Positions 45,044-57,200 of a stretch of 64,000 nt of DNA are shown here, one piece after another. This stretch comes from Volutella citrinella (Eukaryota; Ascomycota; Sordariomycetes; Hypocreales; Nectriaceae), in NCBI GenBank assembly GCA_034401135.1, contig JAWZSP010000001.1, positions 3,658,001 to 3,722,000 on the forward strand. The letters are read 5' to 3'. The position numbers were made by a program, and so were the translations under genes. The first letter of the stretch is position 1; the number at the start of each line of letters is the position of its first letter. Under the pieces are notes generated by a model. The model searched no databases. It had not been told where the DNA came from and saw only the letters and a program-made list of their open reading frames with translations.

Positions 45044-47141
45044 TCACATGGAAACCACTCGACCAGCCGGTCCACTGGTCCGGGTTCGTGGACGAAGGCT
45101 GATGACCGTTTCAAGCTCACGCAGCATACCCCGAGTCGCATCCATCTGCTGCCGAGCCACGGCCTTCTGCTCTCGCTCCTCTCGCATCTTGACGATCCTC
45201 TCTTCGCGCGTTAGCATGCTCCTGGGACGCGGTCGCGCTACCGCCTCGAACAATTCAGGAGCTTCTGATCCCGCTGGAGAAACGTTGCACTCGGGGGTTT
45301 CCGATTCGCCTGTCAAGGCCTTCAGTGCCTCTGACGCACCGCCGCCTTCATCAACAGTGGTGAGGCCACTGAGAGAGCTGGCAGGCGACAGCAGAGTGCT
45401 CATGGAAGAGAGTCTCTTTTCGTTTCTATCGATGCCATGCGCCAATGCCGCCCTGCCGTCTTCCCAGGCCGACATGAGCTCCTTCAGGTCCACTCCAATT
45501 GACTCGTACTGGGACATGAGATTAGGACCTAGTTCAGAGATGTCGTTGGAATCATTCAGGGCCCGGTCGGACTCTTCGCGGAGCAGCTGGAGCTTGGCTT
45601 GCAGACCACGGATGCCGCTCGACAATGAGTTGAGTTTTCGCAACTGGGTTCGCCAACGCTCTCGTCCCGGTGTGACGTCGCTTTTGGGTGTCGGTGGTGC
45701 AGGGAAGGCTAGGATATCATCAGTAAACTTGACCCCCAGTCGCACAAGGTCCACTCGCAAGACTTACATTCCTCCTCGCTCAAAATCGCCCCGAGCCTGT
45801 CATGCGAGGCTTTTGTAGATGCGCTTAAGCTACGGAGAGCCTCCACAGCTGTAGTCCATCGAAGCAAGTCGTTTTCATCCCCATTGGCATCAAGAGCCAG
45901 GAGGGCGCACAGAAACATCTTGCGCAGGGTATACAGGCGGCTAGAGAGTATCTTGAGGGTCCTCAACGACTCAACGTCGTCGAATTCGTTCTCGTCGAAC
46001 CCTCGGCGTGCATCCAACATGTCAAAGTCACTGATGTCGTAGATGTCATAGTACTTCTCCAGATCAGTTTGCTCGGTGAATGCGTTGACCACGGCGGATA
46101 CTTTGCTGTATGACTGCAAGACCTCGACATAAGAATTCTTCAGCGCCTTGCGCAGACGGACACATTTTCGGTTTTGGACGCGGTCCTCGATTCGAGTGAT
46201 TGGAGGCAGTGGCGCGCTACTATTAAGGTGTCAGCATGGTTGCTGGCTGCTCGCAGGAAGGCAATGGAGTGAAGAAGGGGAAGAGGGTATGCTCACATGC
46301 GATAACCGCGAGAAACAAGCTCGACCTCCTGAATCAAGGACAGAGCGGCGCCAGTAGCGCTGTCGAAATTGTGCGAGTAGTCAATGAAGGCAGATACGCC
46401 AGATAATGACTGAGATCGTTGGTAGCGCAACCACTGTCGCTTCATATAGACCTGGCCCAGCAGGATCGCAGCAACACCCAGAAGAAGGAGAAATACGAGT
46501 CGCTTTCGCGTGATGCCATTCTGCACCACCCAACTAAGGATCACAGCAATTGCCAGTGCTGCAAGCACGGATGCAAGGATGCCTTCTGTGGACAGAAGAG
46601 ATTCGCCTTGATCAGCGGGCGGGAGGTTGATGTTGCCCCGTGACTGATGGCCCGGCCCGACGTGGCCGGTTAGGAGCTGGGACGCGATTATGGTATAGCG
46701 GAACTGTTCGAGGAATTTGGCATTGTCGGCTCGATCGATGCTCGCCGCAACGGCAGCCTGGAAGTAAGGGGTCAGCGGTTGAGCAAAGGCGGGTTTGCGG
46801 CTGGAAGCACGACATACAGAATAGTGCTTGGGGATGGCCCGCAGAGACGCCGGTTTCGCGACATCGAGTCGGAGAGCATTGGGGATCTTGTTCCGGAACC
46901 TCGCCTTGACCAAGGGCCGACCGGTAGGCGCGAAGGGAGAAGGGCTTAGAGGCGGCGACGGGCTGGATCGGCTGCTGGACGAGTCGAGGTCGGGAAGGGT
47001 GGCGGCCGGTGCCCAGTCGGAGAGCAGCTCATCTCCCCCATCTAAAGACGTCAACTCGAGGCGCGGCAGAATCGAGGAGGTGCTGGGCTCACCTCTCAGG
47101 TAGTCGGCTAGGGGCGTCTCGTCGTACACGACGGGCTCCAT
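45044..47141 (-). CDS. Vezatin-domain (Inp2-like) two-span membrane protein
   Basis: Exons in transcript order are 47141-46818, 46757-46297, 46219-45768 and 45708-45044 (633 residues). Intron 1 is 60 nt and stop-free in frame. At exon 3 two acceptors three bases apart (46220 or 46217) would differ by one residue. The N-terminal 100 residues are acidic and Ser/Pro-rich. Two adjacent hydrophobic segments (around ILASVLAALAIAVILSWVV and VFLLLLGVAAILLGQVYM) form a hairpin or double span. A helical cytosolic region follows (YRISAPLPPITRIEDR, VVNAFTEQTDLEKYYDIYD), then C-terminal coiled coils rich in Arg/Glu. This layout fits the vezatin/'myosin-binding motif of peroxisomes' family, whose yeast member Inp2 is the peroxisomal receptor for myosin V. 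Peroxisome placement is inferred from the family. Confidence 0.7.
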
Positions 47142-48534
47142 CTAGCAACAGCGGCTCGGTGACGTAGACGGGGGTGACGGCAGAGGACACGACACGACAC
47201 GGCGGGCCATAGAGCGGCGGCCGCGGTGTATGTATGGCTGGGGGTTCAGTTTGCGATGGTGTTTGGCGTATGTCAGGCGAATTAGGAGGTCATGTTCCGC
47301 TTAGGAGAGGTAAACAGGTGACGGACGGAGGGCCGTTTGGTGTTTGGCAGCTCCAGCAGGAAACCAACGGCTCCGGGTGGAGGAGAGCAAGCGAGCAAGC
47401 AGTCTGTAGGTCGCCCGGGGCGCAGAAACCAAGCAACAAGGATGTTGACCCGATGGATAATTTACCAGGCGCACGCGCACGGAGAGGGTCCCGGCTGCAG
47501 CTGGGGATGCGGATGGGGATGGGTCCGGGGGGTCAAGGGAGGCAGTCGAAGACAACTGGCGAGGACAAAGGGGTCTTCGATGCGTCAATGTTGTTGGTCC
47601 GCCCGTCAGAAGATGCACTGGTGGACGGGCAAGTCTGATGGAGGAATAATAAATCAGATGACGACTAGTTTCCCAGAATGGCTGGCGGGAAGATGCTAAA
47701 TGACTTCGTGCAGAGCGAGCTTCTCAAGTAAGAGGAGGGGAGGTTGTACTCTGTACTCCCTGTGTAATTAGGGATCATGCCTCCATAATTACGATTCTCA
47801 GGTACTGGTACTCAGCACCTCCTTATTGTTGATGTGACTGTGTGGCAGGCGGGGCGCATGTACCTAAGGCAGCCATTGGCCCAGTACCTGAAGCGCTGAA
47901 TCCGGATTCAGCGGCGCTGCAGGTCATCGATCACAACCAACCCGTGGACAGCTGTCGTACCTTGGCACAGTATTACCAAATCACTGAGATTGGTAGGCAT
48001 TAACTAAGGTAATTATCCACTACGTAGTTACAGACATGCCTGCCTGGATCGTAGATGCAGGGGCTGAGGGCTGCTAGGGGCAGCGGCGTCTCCGTCAATG
48101 AGCGACCATGCTTGGCTTTGGCAATGATAGGAGGTCGCCAACTCCGCTTTCCATGGGGATGTTGAAGCTGCCGGAACCTCTTCTTCCCAGATTACGGGCG
48201 CTCAGGGCGTCAGGCACGGGGACTCGGGGTCACGATGAGCCGAACCAGACCCACCCGAGTCCCACCCTTTTGCGGAACCACGGAATGGATTAATCCGGGC
48301 ATCTGCGCCGAGCAGTGCCTTATGTAATCGCTGCAGCCCGGCTCGTTGCTGCCACTGGGTAATAGAGCTATGGTGGTTGGTCGGGTAGGCTGGCAGAAAC
48401 TAATACCGCGAGAGCTTCAAAGCCAATTCATTCCGGCTGAACTGCCAAAGCCGCATCAACCCCTCCTCTCAGGCACCACACGCGAGGCACATTCTTAACA
48501 GCTCACTGTGTTATGATCTCGGCCACTACGCCCA
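47142..48534. promoter_or_regulatory. Divergent promoter region, Inp2-like / 724-residue protein
   Basis: About 1.4 kb between two divergent starts. A 134-codon frame near 47234 has Gly/Arg-rich composition without domains. No gene was called. Confidence 0.5.
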
Positions 48535-50709
48535 ATGCCTCCCCGATGCGTTGCCGGCAAGTGTCAAGCGGGCCTCCGCCCAAGCCTCAGCGTCTCTGAT
48601 GGCATCTGGATCACCGACGCCATGCTCGCGAGAGCCATTGAGCGCTACCGACGCGTCTCCTCAGTGTCCCATCGCACTATTTGCTCGACTCCAGGTCCAA
48701 TCGAAAGCCGCCGCCGCCTTGGTAAGCGACACATGACTGCCGCACTCCCGGGATCCCAATCAACAACCCCCCCTTGGGCCGTCGAATTTCCCATACAGAT
48801 CGGCGAGTGGAAATGGAAACCTCCGACCGTCTCCGAAGATCGAGTTCGTCGAAGGGAAAGGTTCAGCTTGCCGAACCCATGGGAGCGACTCATATCGTGG
48901 CTTGAAGATGCAGGCGATGAGACCTTGGTAAGCGAGGCAGCGCAAGACACAGTTCTTCCGCTGTCAGCTGTCCAGCAACACATCGCCTCATTCCATGCCC
49001 GCATCTTACGAACCGATCCCCAAGACTTGGCGAGGCTGAGTGCTGTCACACGACTATTCCTGACAGAGGTTGTGCGCTTGATCGAGCTGCGAATGATATC
49101 TTCCGACGACCTAATTCTGGTTCTCGACCCATTCAATTCCGCCGTCAGCTCCCACATTGATTTCGAGTGGTTTGTAGTGGGCCAGCAAGCCAGTGTCTTG
49201 AAGGCAATCATGCAAGCCATCCATCAAAACAAGCGCAATGACTCGGACGACCCCTACACGGAGGCCTTTTGGCAGTCATGCGTCGATGTGTCACTCGCAA
49301 TGCCTTTCCACACTCAATTCTTCCAGTACTTTGAGGGTCTGGTGAACGCCATCCCACCGTCGAGGCGCGCCCTCATTTCGGATGAGCACATCCTTCAAGC
49401 CACTCGACTTTTCATCGACAACTACGGCTATCGATATGCCAGTTCGGGCGCATCCTGGATTAGCCAACAGATCACCCTATTCCGCTCTCTACGCTCCTTG
49501 GACAATTTGGATCGAGAAAAATTGTGGGGGGATCTTCAGGATTACGTCGACTCGAAACCACGCGAGACGCGCGGTCTACATCAATTCGAGTTGTGCCTCA
49601 TGATGGCTTTCGACCCCTGCGTCAGCGATGAGACCCTCTTCAGGAAGATCCGAGATAAGCTCCCAAATATCAGCGGGAGAATACAAAGATTTCAGTTACT
49701 ACAGGGCCGTCTGTGGGCGGCTCGCTGTATCCGCCCAAGTGCAGCTGCGGCCTTTTCCAGCCTAGATTTGCAAGAGTCCAACTGGGGTGACTTGTACCGC
49801 ACGATTCAAACCGATGCATCAGCCATGCCAAACAAGGGCATGCAACACATCTACCAGTGGATGTTTGGGCTGGGCTGCCCTGTGAAGAGTGCGAGAGATC
49901 TGAAGGAAATCCCGAACCATGCCAAGCTCTTCCGAGATATGGCCATGGCTTGCGAAGACTACCAACAGGTCCTTCGTCTCTGGGTCAATCTGCGCCACGT
50001 CAAAGCGCTGACACCTGATGACGAGAAATCCTGGGGTCTCCACGTTTGGGGCCAACACATGAAGCAGGTGATTGAAGATGCCCAATTACCCCAGGGTCTA
50101 GCGTGGCACATCTTTGGAACGTCATTTGCACGGGATGGCACCCAGATGTCTGCTAGTGAACTGCTACGGGCAAAGAAGTTGCTCGACCACATGAGTGCAT
50201 GGTTTCTCGAGTCGACGCACCTCTCGGATCGCCAGATGCTCCGGAATCTGACGAGCTGCGTGGCGTTCTCATTCCGCCTTGACGGAAAGGTATCCCCACG
50301 AATCATATCCAACCTGGCAAACCTCGTGCTGCGTGACCTCGAGCAAGGACAGCTCGGTCGCACGCCACGGCTCAAATGGGTCGTCAGCCTGATAGAGAAG
50401 AATGTTGGCCGGGAAGAAGCCGCGCAGGCTCTGAGTCTGATTGAAGGTTGGCGATGGACGATTAGCCAGCAGGCCGAGTCTGAGAGGGTGGCCAAACATC
50501 GTCTGCTCAAGGTCGAGGAGGAGGTGCAGGAACTTCACCGCAACTCGGCGCAGCTGGAAGGCCAAGCAGAAACGGAGGAGACGCGCATTCCCAGGGATCG
50601 TCGGGGTATCTGGAACGAGGCGATGATGGACGGTGCCCTCACGGAATGGGAGCGCTGTGCGGAGGATAAAGGCCACTTGGGTCAATTGATGCCCGTCGCC
50701 GACAATTGA
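48535..50709 (+). CDS. Unrecognised 724-residue protein, probably mitochondrial
   Basis: Intronless open frame with normal fungal coding texture, ending 553 bp from the convergent giant gene. I do not recognise a family. The N terminus is Arg/Ser/Ala-rich and acid-poor over about 65 residues. From the second ATG (48622) it reads MLARAIERYRRVSSVSHRT, a good amphipathic mitochondrial presequence, so translation may start at residue 30. The rest is all-helical in appearance with regular Leu/Trp/Phe spacing, for example SLIEGWRWTISQQAES near the C terminus, followed by a short coiled coil (VEEEVQELHRNSAQLEGQ). It could be a helical-repeat (PPR-like or mitochondrial expression) protein, but no repeat was clear enough to claim. 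Confidence 0.75.
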   Translation: MPPRCVAGKCQAGLRPSLSVSDGIWITDAMLARAIERYRRVSSVSHRTICSTPGPIESRRRLGKRHMTAALPGSQSTTPPWAVEFPIQIGEWKWKPPTVSEDRVRRRERFSLPNPWERLISWLEDAGDETLVSEAAQDTVLPLSAVQQHIASFHARILRTDPQDLARLSAVTRLFLTEVVRLIELRMISSDDLILVLDPFNSAVSSHIDFEWFVVGQQASVLKAIMQAIHQNKRNDSDDPYTEAFWQSCVDVSLAMPFHTQFFQYFEGLVNAIPPSRRALISDEHILQATRLFIDNYGYRYASSGASWISQQITLFRSLRSLDNLDREKLWGDLQDYVDSKPRETRGLHQFELCLMMAFDPCVSDETLFRKIRDKLPNISGRIQRFQLLQGRLWAARCIRPSAAAAFSSLDLQESNWGDLYRTIQTDASAMPNKGMQHIYQWMFGLGCPVKSARDLKEIPNHAKLFRDMAMACEDYQQVLRLWVNLRHVKALTPDDEKSWGLHVWGQHMKQVIEDAQLPQGLAWHIFGTSFARDGTQMSASELLRAKKLLDHMSAWFLESTHLSDRQMLRNLTSCVAFSFRLDGKVSPRIISNLANLVLRDLEQGQLGRTPRLKWVVSLIEKNVGREEAAQALSLIEGWRWTISQQAESERVAKHRLLKVEEEVQELHRNSAQLEGQAETEETRIPRDRRGIWNEAMMDGALTEWERCAEDKGHLGQLMPVADN

Positions 50710-51262
50710 AGCGCGAGGCTATGAATATAAGCATTAAAAATAGACAAAAAGACAAGATTACACCCCTCAGTATCAACATATTTTGTGTGTGAGGCGACAA
50801 TGACTGGATACATATCCGTACACGACTGGCATTGCGGCCTCTCGCGCAGTGAAACAAGATGATCCAACAATTGATATTAATGTAATAAAATCCACTGCCC
50901 AAGGTCCCACCCAGGTATTTCTACATTCCAGTCCCGATAACTCCCAGGCCCATCAATAACACAGCTTGAATACAAAAGACGAAAAGGAATGCCCTAAGTT
51001 CGTGAGGGTTCTCGCAACAACATATGAAAGCATAAAAAAGGAGAGGCATCATCATATCATGATCCTTTGGTTTCCCAATCCCTTCCCCAAACAAAACTCT
51101 GGCCGAAGAAAAAAGAAGAAACAAACAAACAAACAAAAATAAAACAAGAGTCTCGCAACACCGGCGGACATACAGCAAATATACACGGAAAGAAATCAGG
51201 GAAACTCGTTGTCACACGTATGCAACAACCCGTATCCCATCCAGTAAGTAAGTGCATCTATT
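50710..51262. other. Convergent 3' intergenic region
   Basis: 553 bp between two convergent stop codons, A/T-richer than its surroundings and with an A-rich AAACAAAC run near 51120-51145 on the + strand. Shared 3' flank, no gene. Confidence 0.6.
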
Positions 51263-54200
51263 CTAGATGCCTCCCTCCAAATACTCGGCCTCATTCTGGC
51301 CCATGGTCTCTGTTACTACGCTGACGCGACTGCGCGCGCCAACAGACGTTCCGCCAACATCGCTCCCACCATAGATGTTCTTGGTGCGGGCAATGAGCAC
51401 CTGCGCGGGACACACGACGATCTCCTCATCGCCGTGGCCGCTATCATCCCCTTTCTTGACAACAAGGGGAAAGAGAACGACGCGAACGACGGCGCCCTGG
51501 GCTTCGAGCTCCTCGTTTGACATTTTGGAGCTGCCGCCGCGCTCATTCATCATGGACGCATTGAACTGCACCGTGGCGACAAGCTCGCCGTCGGCGTCGT
51601 ACTCGGGCTGCAGAGGCGGCAGCATCATGTATTCGGCCTTCTGCGTGCGCATCTCGATGGAGAGGGCCACCGCGGCCTTCATGACGCGGCGGAGTTGGGT
51701 TTGGATCTGATCCTCCAGGTTGCTCGGAGGAGGCAGGATCTTGCTTAGGGTCTGGAAGATGGCCTGGACAACAGCCTCGGTATCCAGATCACGCTGGCGC
51801 TTGAAGCTGTCGCGCTTCGCCAGCAGGGTGAGGGTGACGGCGCGCCATTGGCGCACAGCCTCGGGGGGGCCGACTTCGGTCAGCTGCTTCTCCAGCGACT
51901 TGAGCTTCTGCCTCTGCTCGCGGTCCATGCCGAACAGATAGCGGGTGAAGACGAATTCCCAAATCATGTTCATCGTCATGGACATGAAGATGTCTCGCCG
52001 CCTGACGCGGTCTCTCAGATATGTATCGACGTCGGAGCCGTCGAGCACGGCATTGTCCAGGCGGTCGATGGTCTTCTCGTCGTTGATCTCGCTCGTCAAG
52101 CGACAGGCGCGCATGTCAGAGAACTTGGAAAAGCGCAGCACCCACTGCTGGACGTGGGAGCAGAGCTGTTGGCAGCGATGGTCGAAGTGGTCCTCGTCGT
52201 GCAGGTTCAGGAAGTGCTCGTCGTTGGCCTTGGACTCTAGAATCTGGCGCTGCATCTCGCGGATCTTTTCCTTGGCAGCCTCGAGCTGGGCACGCAAGTC
52301 GGCGATCTCGGCATCCTTGTCCTGCAGCGATTTATCAAAGGAGCCCTGGGCGCCACGAGCGTCGGCAAGCTCGCGGGTGATGATGGCATGGCGACCCTCG
52401 AGCTCAGTGTACCGGCCGTTGTCCTTGTTCGCCAGCTCGGCGTTGGCGCTCGTCAGGCCGTCGTTGACCTCGGTCAGGCGGTTGACCTCGTTCTGGAGAA
52501 ATTGGAGTGATTGCTTGAGCGCGTCGATCTCGGTGTCGCGTTCGGCGAGGGTCGAGGCGGCGCGCTGGGTGAGGCCAGATTCGGCCGAGGTGCGGGCTTC
52601 CGTGAGCATGCGATTCTCGGCGAGCAGCTGCTCGACCTTGTTCTCAAGCTCGAGCACCTGCATGCTCTGTCGGCGGCGCATGCTGTGGGGCCGGGTGGGC
52701 GACCGGGGCGAGCCGATGCGGCCTTCGCCATAGCCATCCTGTTGCGGCGGCAGAGAGTCAGCGGTGTCCGGTAGTGGTAGTAGTATCGAGTGTGGCAGCG
52801 GCAGCGGCAGCGATGGCCGGGGGCGGGCGGTGGGACTTACGTAGACGTCGGCCATGTCCTTGGAGCGGACACGACCTTCATTTGCAACGGGCGTGGTGTT
52901 GTTTTGTTGACGGAGCGCCCGAAGGTCGCCGCTCATTCGCTTATCCACCCGGCGCAGAGGTGGGGTGGGGGTGCCTGACGACGAGCGGCCAATGATGCCT
53001 GGGCTTTCAGGCCGGAACTTGAGCGGCTCGGGTGTGCGCCGCCTCGAGAGGCTGGTATTGGAGATGGAGCGTCGGGCGGTGCTTGGAAGTGCCGGCGACG
53101 ATTGACGCGACAGCGACAGTGGCGCGTTGTCCGACACGCTTCGCTGTGCTGGGGCTGGGGCTGGGGTAGGGGGCGTCGCCGTTGTTGCCCTGGCGGCCAG
53201 GGCCGCTGCCGTTACCGCCGCTGCGGTTGCTCCCGCCACCGCCAAACCCGGATAGGCCTTTTTCTTCTTCTCCGGCTCTGGCGTGGCTTCCATCGCCGCT
53301 GGTTCCCGGAGCACCGGTGTGGCCCGTGGTGATCGCCGCAGCCTTCGCTCCGACCCGGGGTCCGGTGTTCGTGGCGCCACCGCGCGGTCCACGCGGGCCG
53401 GAGTGGCTGCTTGTGCTTCGTGCGAGTCTCCGGCATGGATTCCGCTGTCTCGTTTTGCTTCTTCGCCGCCGAATGGCATATTCATGCTCCGCTGGCTATT
53501 GCGTGGGGAGTCGCTGGCAAAGCCACTGTCGCGATTGCTCTCGCGCAGGCTCTTCTTCCTGTGATGCTCTGCTTCCACCTCGGGGATCTCCTTGACCGGC
53601 GGCAGCACCCGCGTAGGCGATCGTCGGTACTCACTTGGCTCGGGGGACTGACTGCCAAACCCACGTGGGGATTGGCTCACTTCTCTCAGCAGCCCTCCGA
53701 CAGGTGCCTGTGCGTCCGAGGGCAGGCGTAGTAGCCCTGCCCGTGCTTTGCCGGCTTCTCCTCGCCCTAGAATTGGACTCTCAACGTCGTCGACTGGATC
53801 CAGGCGAGTTGCTTGTCGAGATGATGTCTCCTTCCGTCCCCCATCGGGTTCAGTAGTGCCGCGGCGGGCCTTCACGGCCTCCTCGCCGATGGCGGCCCCC
53901 TGCTTCCTCTTCTTTAGTGTCTTGTCTCCGCTACCCTCCCCTGACTTTGTCGACTCGGTGAAAGACGGTGCAACTGTGTCTCTGCCTCCCTTGCGAGACT
54001 TCTCACCAGTGGCAACGGCAGGTTGCAGGACTCTTTCGGCAAACGCTAGCTTCTCCTTGTTTTTCGCCTTGACCGCTTCATCACGCTTTCGATCTTCTAC
54101 CCCTGAGTTTGCAACCTCAGGGGCTTCCCTTCCGCCCCGAGATTCCTTGTCATGCTTCGACTCCAAGTTTCTGCGCTCATGGGATGGCTTATGGCTGCTG

Positions 54201-57200
54201 TCGCTGACATCCCTCTTGCGCAAGGTGTCATCATCGCTCTCCCACGTAGACCTGTCGGCCACGGCTTTCTGCTTCCCCTTGCCACTCTTTCCGCTGCTGC
54301 TCTGCCCGTCTAGCAGCATCGAAGTTCCTGCAGCAGCAGCCACAGCGGCAGCCGCAACTCCCACGATCGTGGTTGTATCCAGTCCAGCAGAGTCTTCGTG
54401 CTTTCTGGAGCTTGTCTTCTCATCCTGCCGGACTCTGGTTTTTTTCATAGGAGTGACCGGAAGCTGGGGTTCGTCCATCCCACCCCTGGCTGCACCAGGG
54501 GATGCAGCGCGCCTCTCAGTCGAAAGACGTGGCGGGGATCCAGGTTCTTCGTAGGTAACAGTATCCTGAACCTGGAAACCAGAATCGAAACCCTTGTTCG
54601 CCATCGCCGCGTCCAGATCCACGCCCCTCTCTGCGGTATCACTGTGCGGGTGCCTCTTGTCTTGTTGCCGGCCTTTGCCCGTTCTGTCTAGGCCATATTC
54701 TCTTGCTTTCCAGTCATCAGCCTCAGAGGAGCCGAGATTTTGACCAAGGGCTTTCGATTCTGCCATTAACCCACGGCCAGATTCCGCCCTCACAGTTTCG
54801 TGGGGACTGGCAGTGTCACTAGGCGTCGCATTCACCTCATGATGCTTGTGCGGAGTAACAGGCAGACGCTCATGAGCAGCTACCGCCCCCTCAGGCCGCG
54901 TTGGAATAGAGCGCTCTTCCATTGCGGGTTGCAGGCCCGTCGGGTTGGGGCGCAGCTCCCTGTCTTGCTGGGCCTCGTCAACTAGTGCAGGTGGGTCACT
55001 CAGTTTCGTCTCAGCGCCAGATTCAACAGACTGACATTCGTTCCGTGTGAAAGCTGGCGTGAAACTAGTTTGATCTGTTTCCTTCGTGGCTTGGGTGGTG
55101 GATGCCTGGTCGACGACTGTTGTCCTAGGCTCAGCAACGGTTCCAGAAATTGACTGTTTGGCCTCGTTGCGTTCTGGCTCCGCTGGCAGATCCTTCCCAT
55201 CGTCTGCCTTCACTGTAACGGGTGGTTTCTCTTGTGCCGAATCGGGATCCAACTCTGATGAAAAGTCGACACCACGAGTGGGAAGGGGGTCCAACCCTGG
55301 TGAAAAGTTCACATCATGAGTGGTGAGGGTGGTGGTCGTCGGAAGAGCAGTTTCTTGCACGGCTGGGGGTTCCAGCTCTGGCGAAAACTCGACGTCATGA
55401 GTGGCGAGCGGAGTGTTCGTCCGAAGGGCAGCTTCTTGTGCGGCTGGGGGTCCCAAATCTGAGGAAAATTCAACGCCATGAGTGGTGAGGGTAGTGCTCG
55501 TCAGAAGAGCAGTTTCTTGCACGGTTAGAACTTCCAGTTCCGGTGTGGAGTGTTTGAGCTCCGGAGTTTGTACTGGTTCGCGAGTCTGGAAATCCTCCTT
55601 CTCCTCCTCCTCAATTTGTGGAGCAGCTTCCTGCCTGGGAATCGTAGCTTCAACAGGTAGAGGAGAGTCCAACGTCGATGGTACATGTGCTGGTTCCTCA
55701 ATCTCTTCCTTTTCTTGCTTTGGTACCAGCTCGTCAGAGTCAGGGACGGGCCCTACGGGGAGATGTTTATCAGCCTGTTCTTGCGGACCAAGATCCAGAT
55801 CCAATGTGGTGGCTTCGGTTGCATTGTTGACATCCTTCAACAAAACATCTGGGTGAGAAGGGAGTGTCGTAGAAGAGTCCACTTCCGTCGTGAGCTCCAG
55901 TGCGGGAGTGGGTTGTTCTTGACTTGCAGCTGGCTGTTTGCTCTTCTTCTTTTTCTTCTTTCCCTTCTTCGTGGCCGGCCCTTGTGGTTCTGTATCTGGC
56001 ATGTCACCACCCGTGGCTTGTCCTTGGTTTGTAGGATCAACATTGGCCAAGTCATGAAGACTCTCTGGGGGAAGCGTGAGATCTTCTTTCGCAGCGACAA
56101 CAGGTGGCTTCATGCTGTCCTCCAAGGCCTTCGCGTTCTGCGCTGCATCAGGGGACGGTCCTGTTGCGACCGTGGAATTGCCTTGAACTTCACCCCTGTC
56201 TATACCAATATCATCGAGAGGTGCTGGCTCGTTGGAGGACTCCGCCTTCTGAACATCCGATGCCGCAGGGTCCGTGACGGTGGGCTCAGGCATTACAGAC
56301 TCATTGTCTTCTAAAGCAGAATGCTGCGTGGCCTGGATGTCGGTTCGTTCTTTGTCCTGCGCGTCGTCGTCTTTTTCAACATCTGGCATTGCCTGGGCGA
56401 TAGTACCAATGTCCCTGGCGACCTCGGCAACAATCAGCGGCTTCGAAGCTTCAAGCGATGGGTCAGCCGCAACATCGCTTGTAGGTATGGCCCCCCGCGG
56501 TTCGTCGGCCATGCTTTCCTCTGGGGCTTTCTCGTTCCTTCCGTTGCTCTTCTCACCGTGCTTGTCTGGGTTTCCAGTTGTTGGAAAGTTGTCTGGTGTC
56601 TCGACAACCTCCTGGGCTAAAGCAGTAGGGATATGGTCTTGGGGAGTGTCCAGGCCAGCAGCTTCGCTAATGCCATGGTGTTCGACAGGCGGGACTGCCT
56701 CGGAAGTATTGTCCTCGGTGGTTGAGAGGGGTTGGATTGACTCTCCAGCCGAAAGAACGGATGGCATTTCCCCTTGCACCGTATCTGTGTGGGTCCCATC
56801 TCTACTTGCCTCCTGCGACTTCTCAACCTCGACGCCAGCCGCATCTCCCGTCTTGGCCTTCTTCTTCTTCTTTTTCTTCTCCTTCTTTGATAGCACTAAG
56901 CCCGTACTGGCATCCTCAGGCGTGGCCGAACTAGCTTCTGGCTTGAGCTCGGATGCATCGCCTGTGTCGATGGCGTGTTCGGCTTCTTGGCCGAGCTGTT
57001 CGAGGTTGTCACAAGGAGGCGCCGTACCCCCTTGAGCTGGTTCGCCGGCAAGTTGTTGGCTATCAGCGAGATCGCTGGATTCCGCTGCCTGAGGGTTCTC
57101 CGCAAGTACCTCATCAACATCCAATGTGGCGTCAGGGGTCTGCAGTCCATCTCCCTGGCTAGCTTCGGGATTATCTTGTTGGAGCATGGAAGTATCCTTG

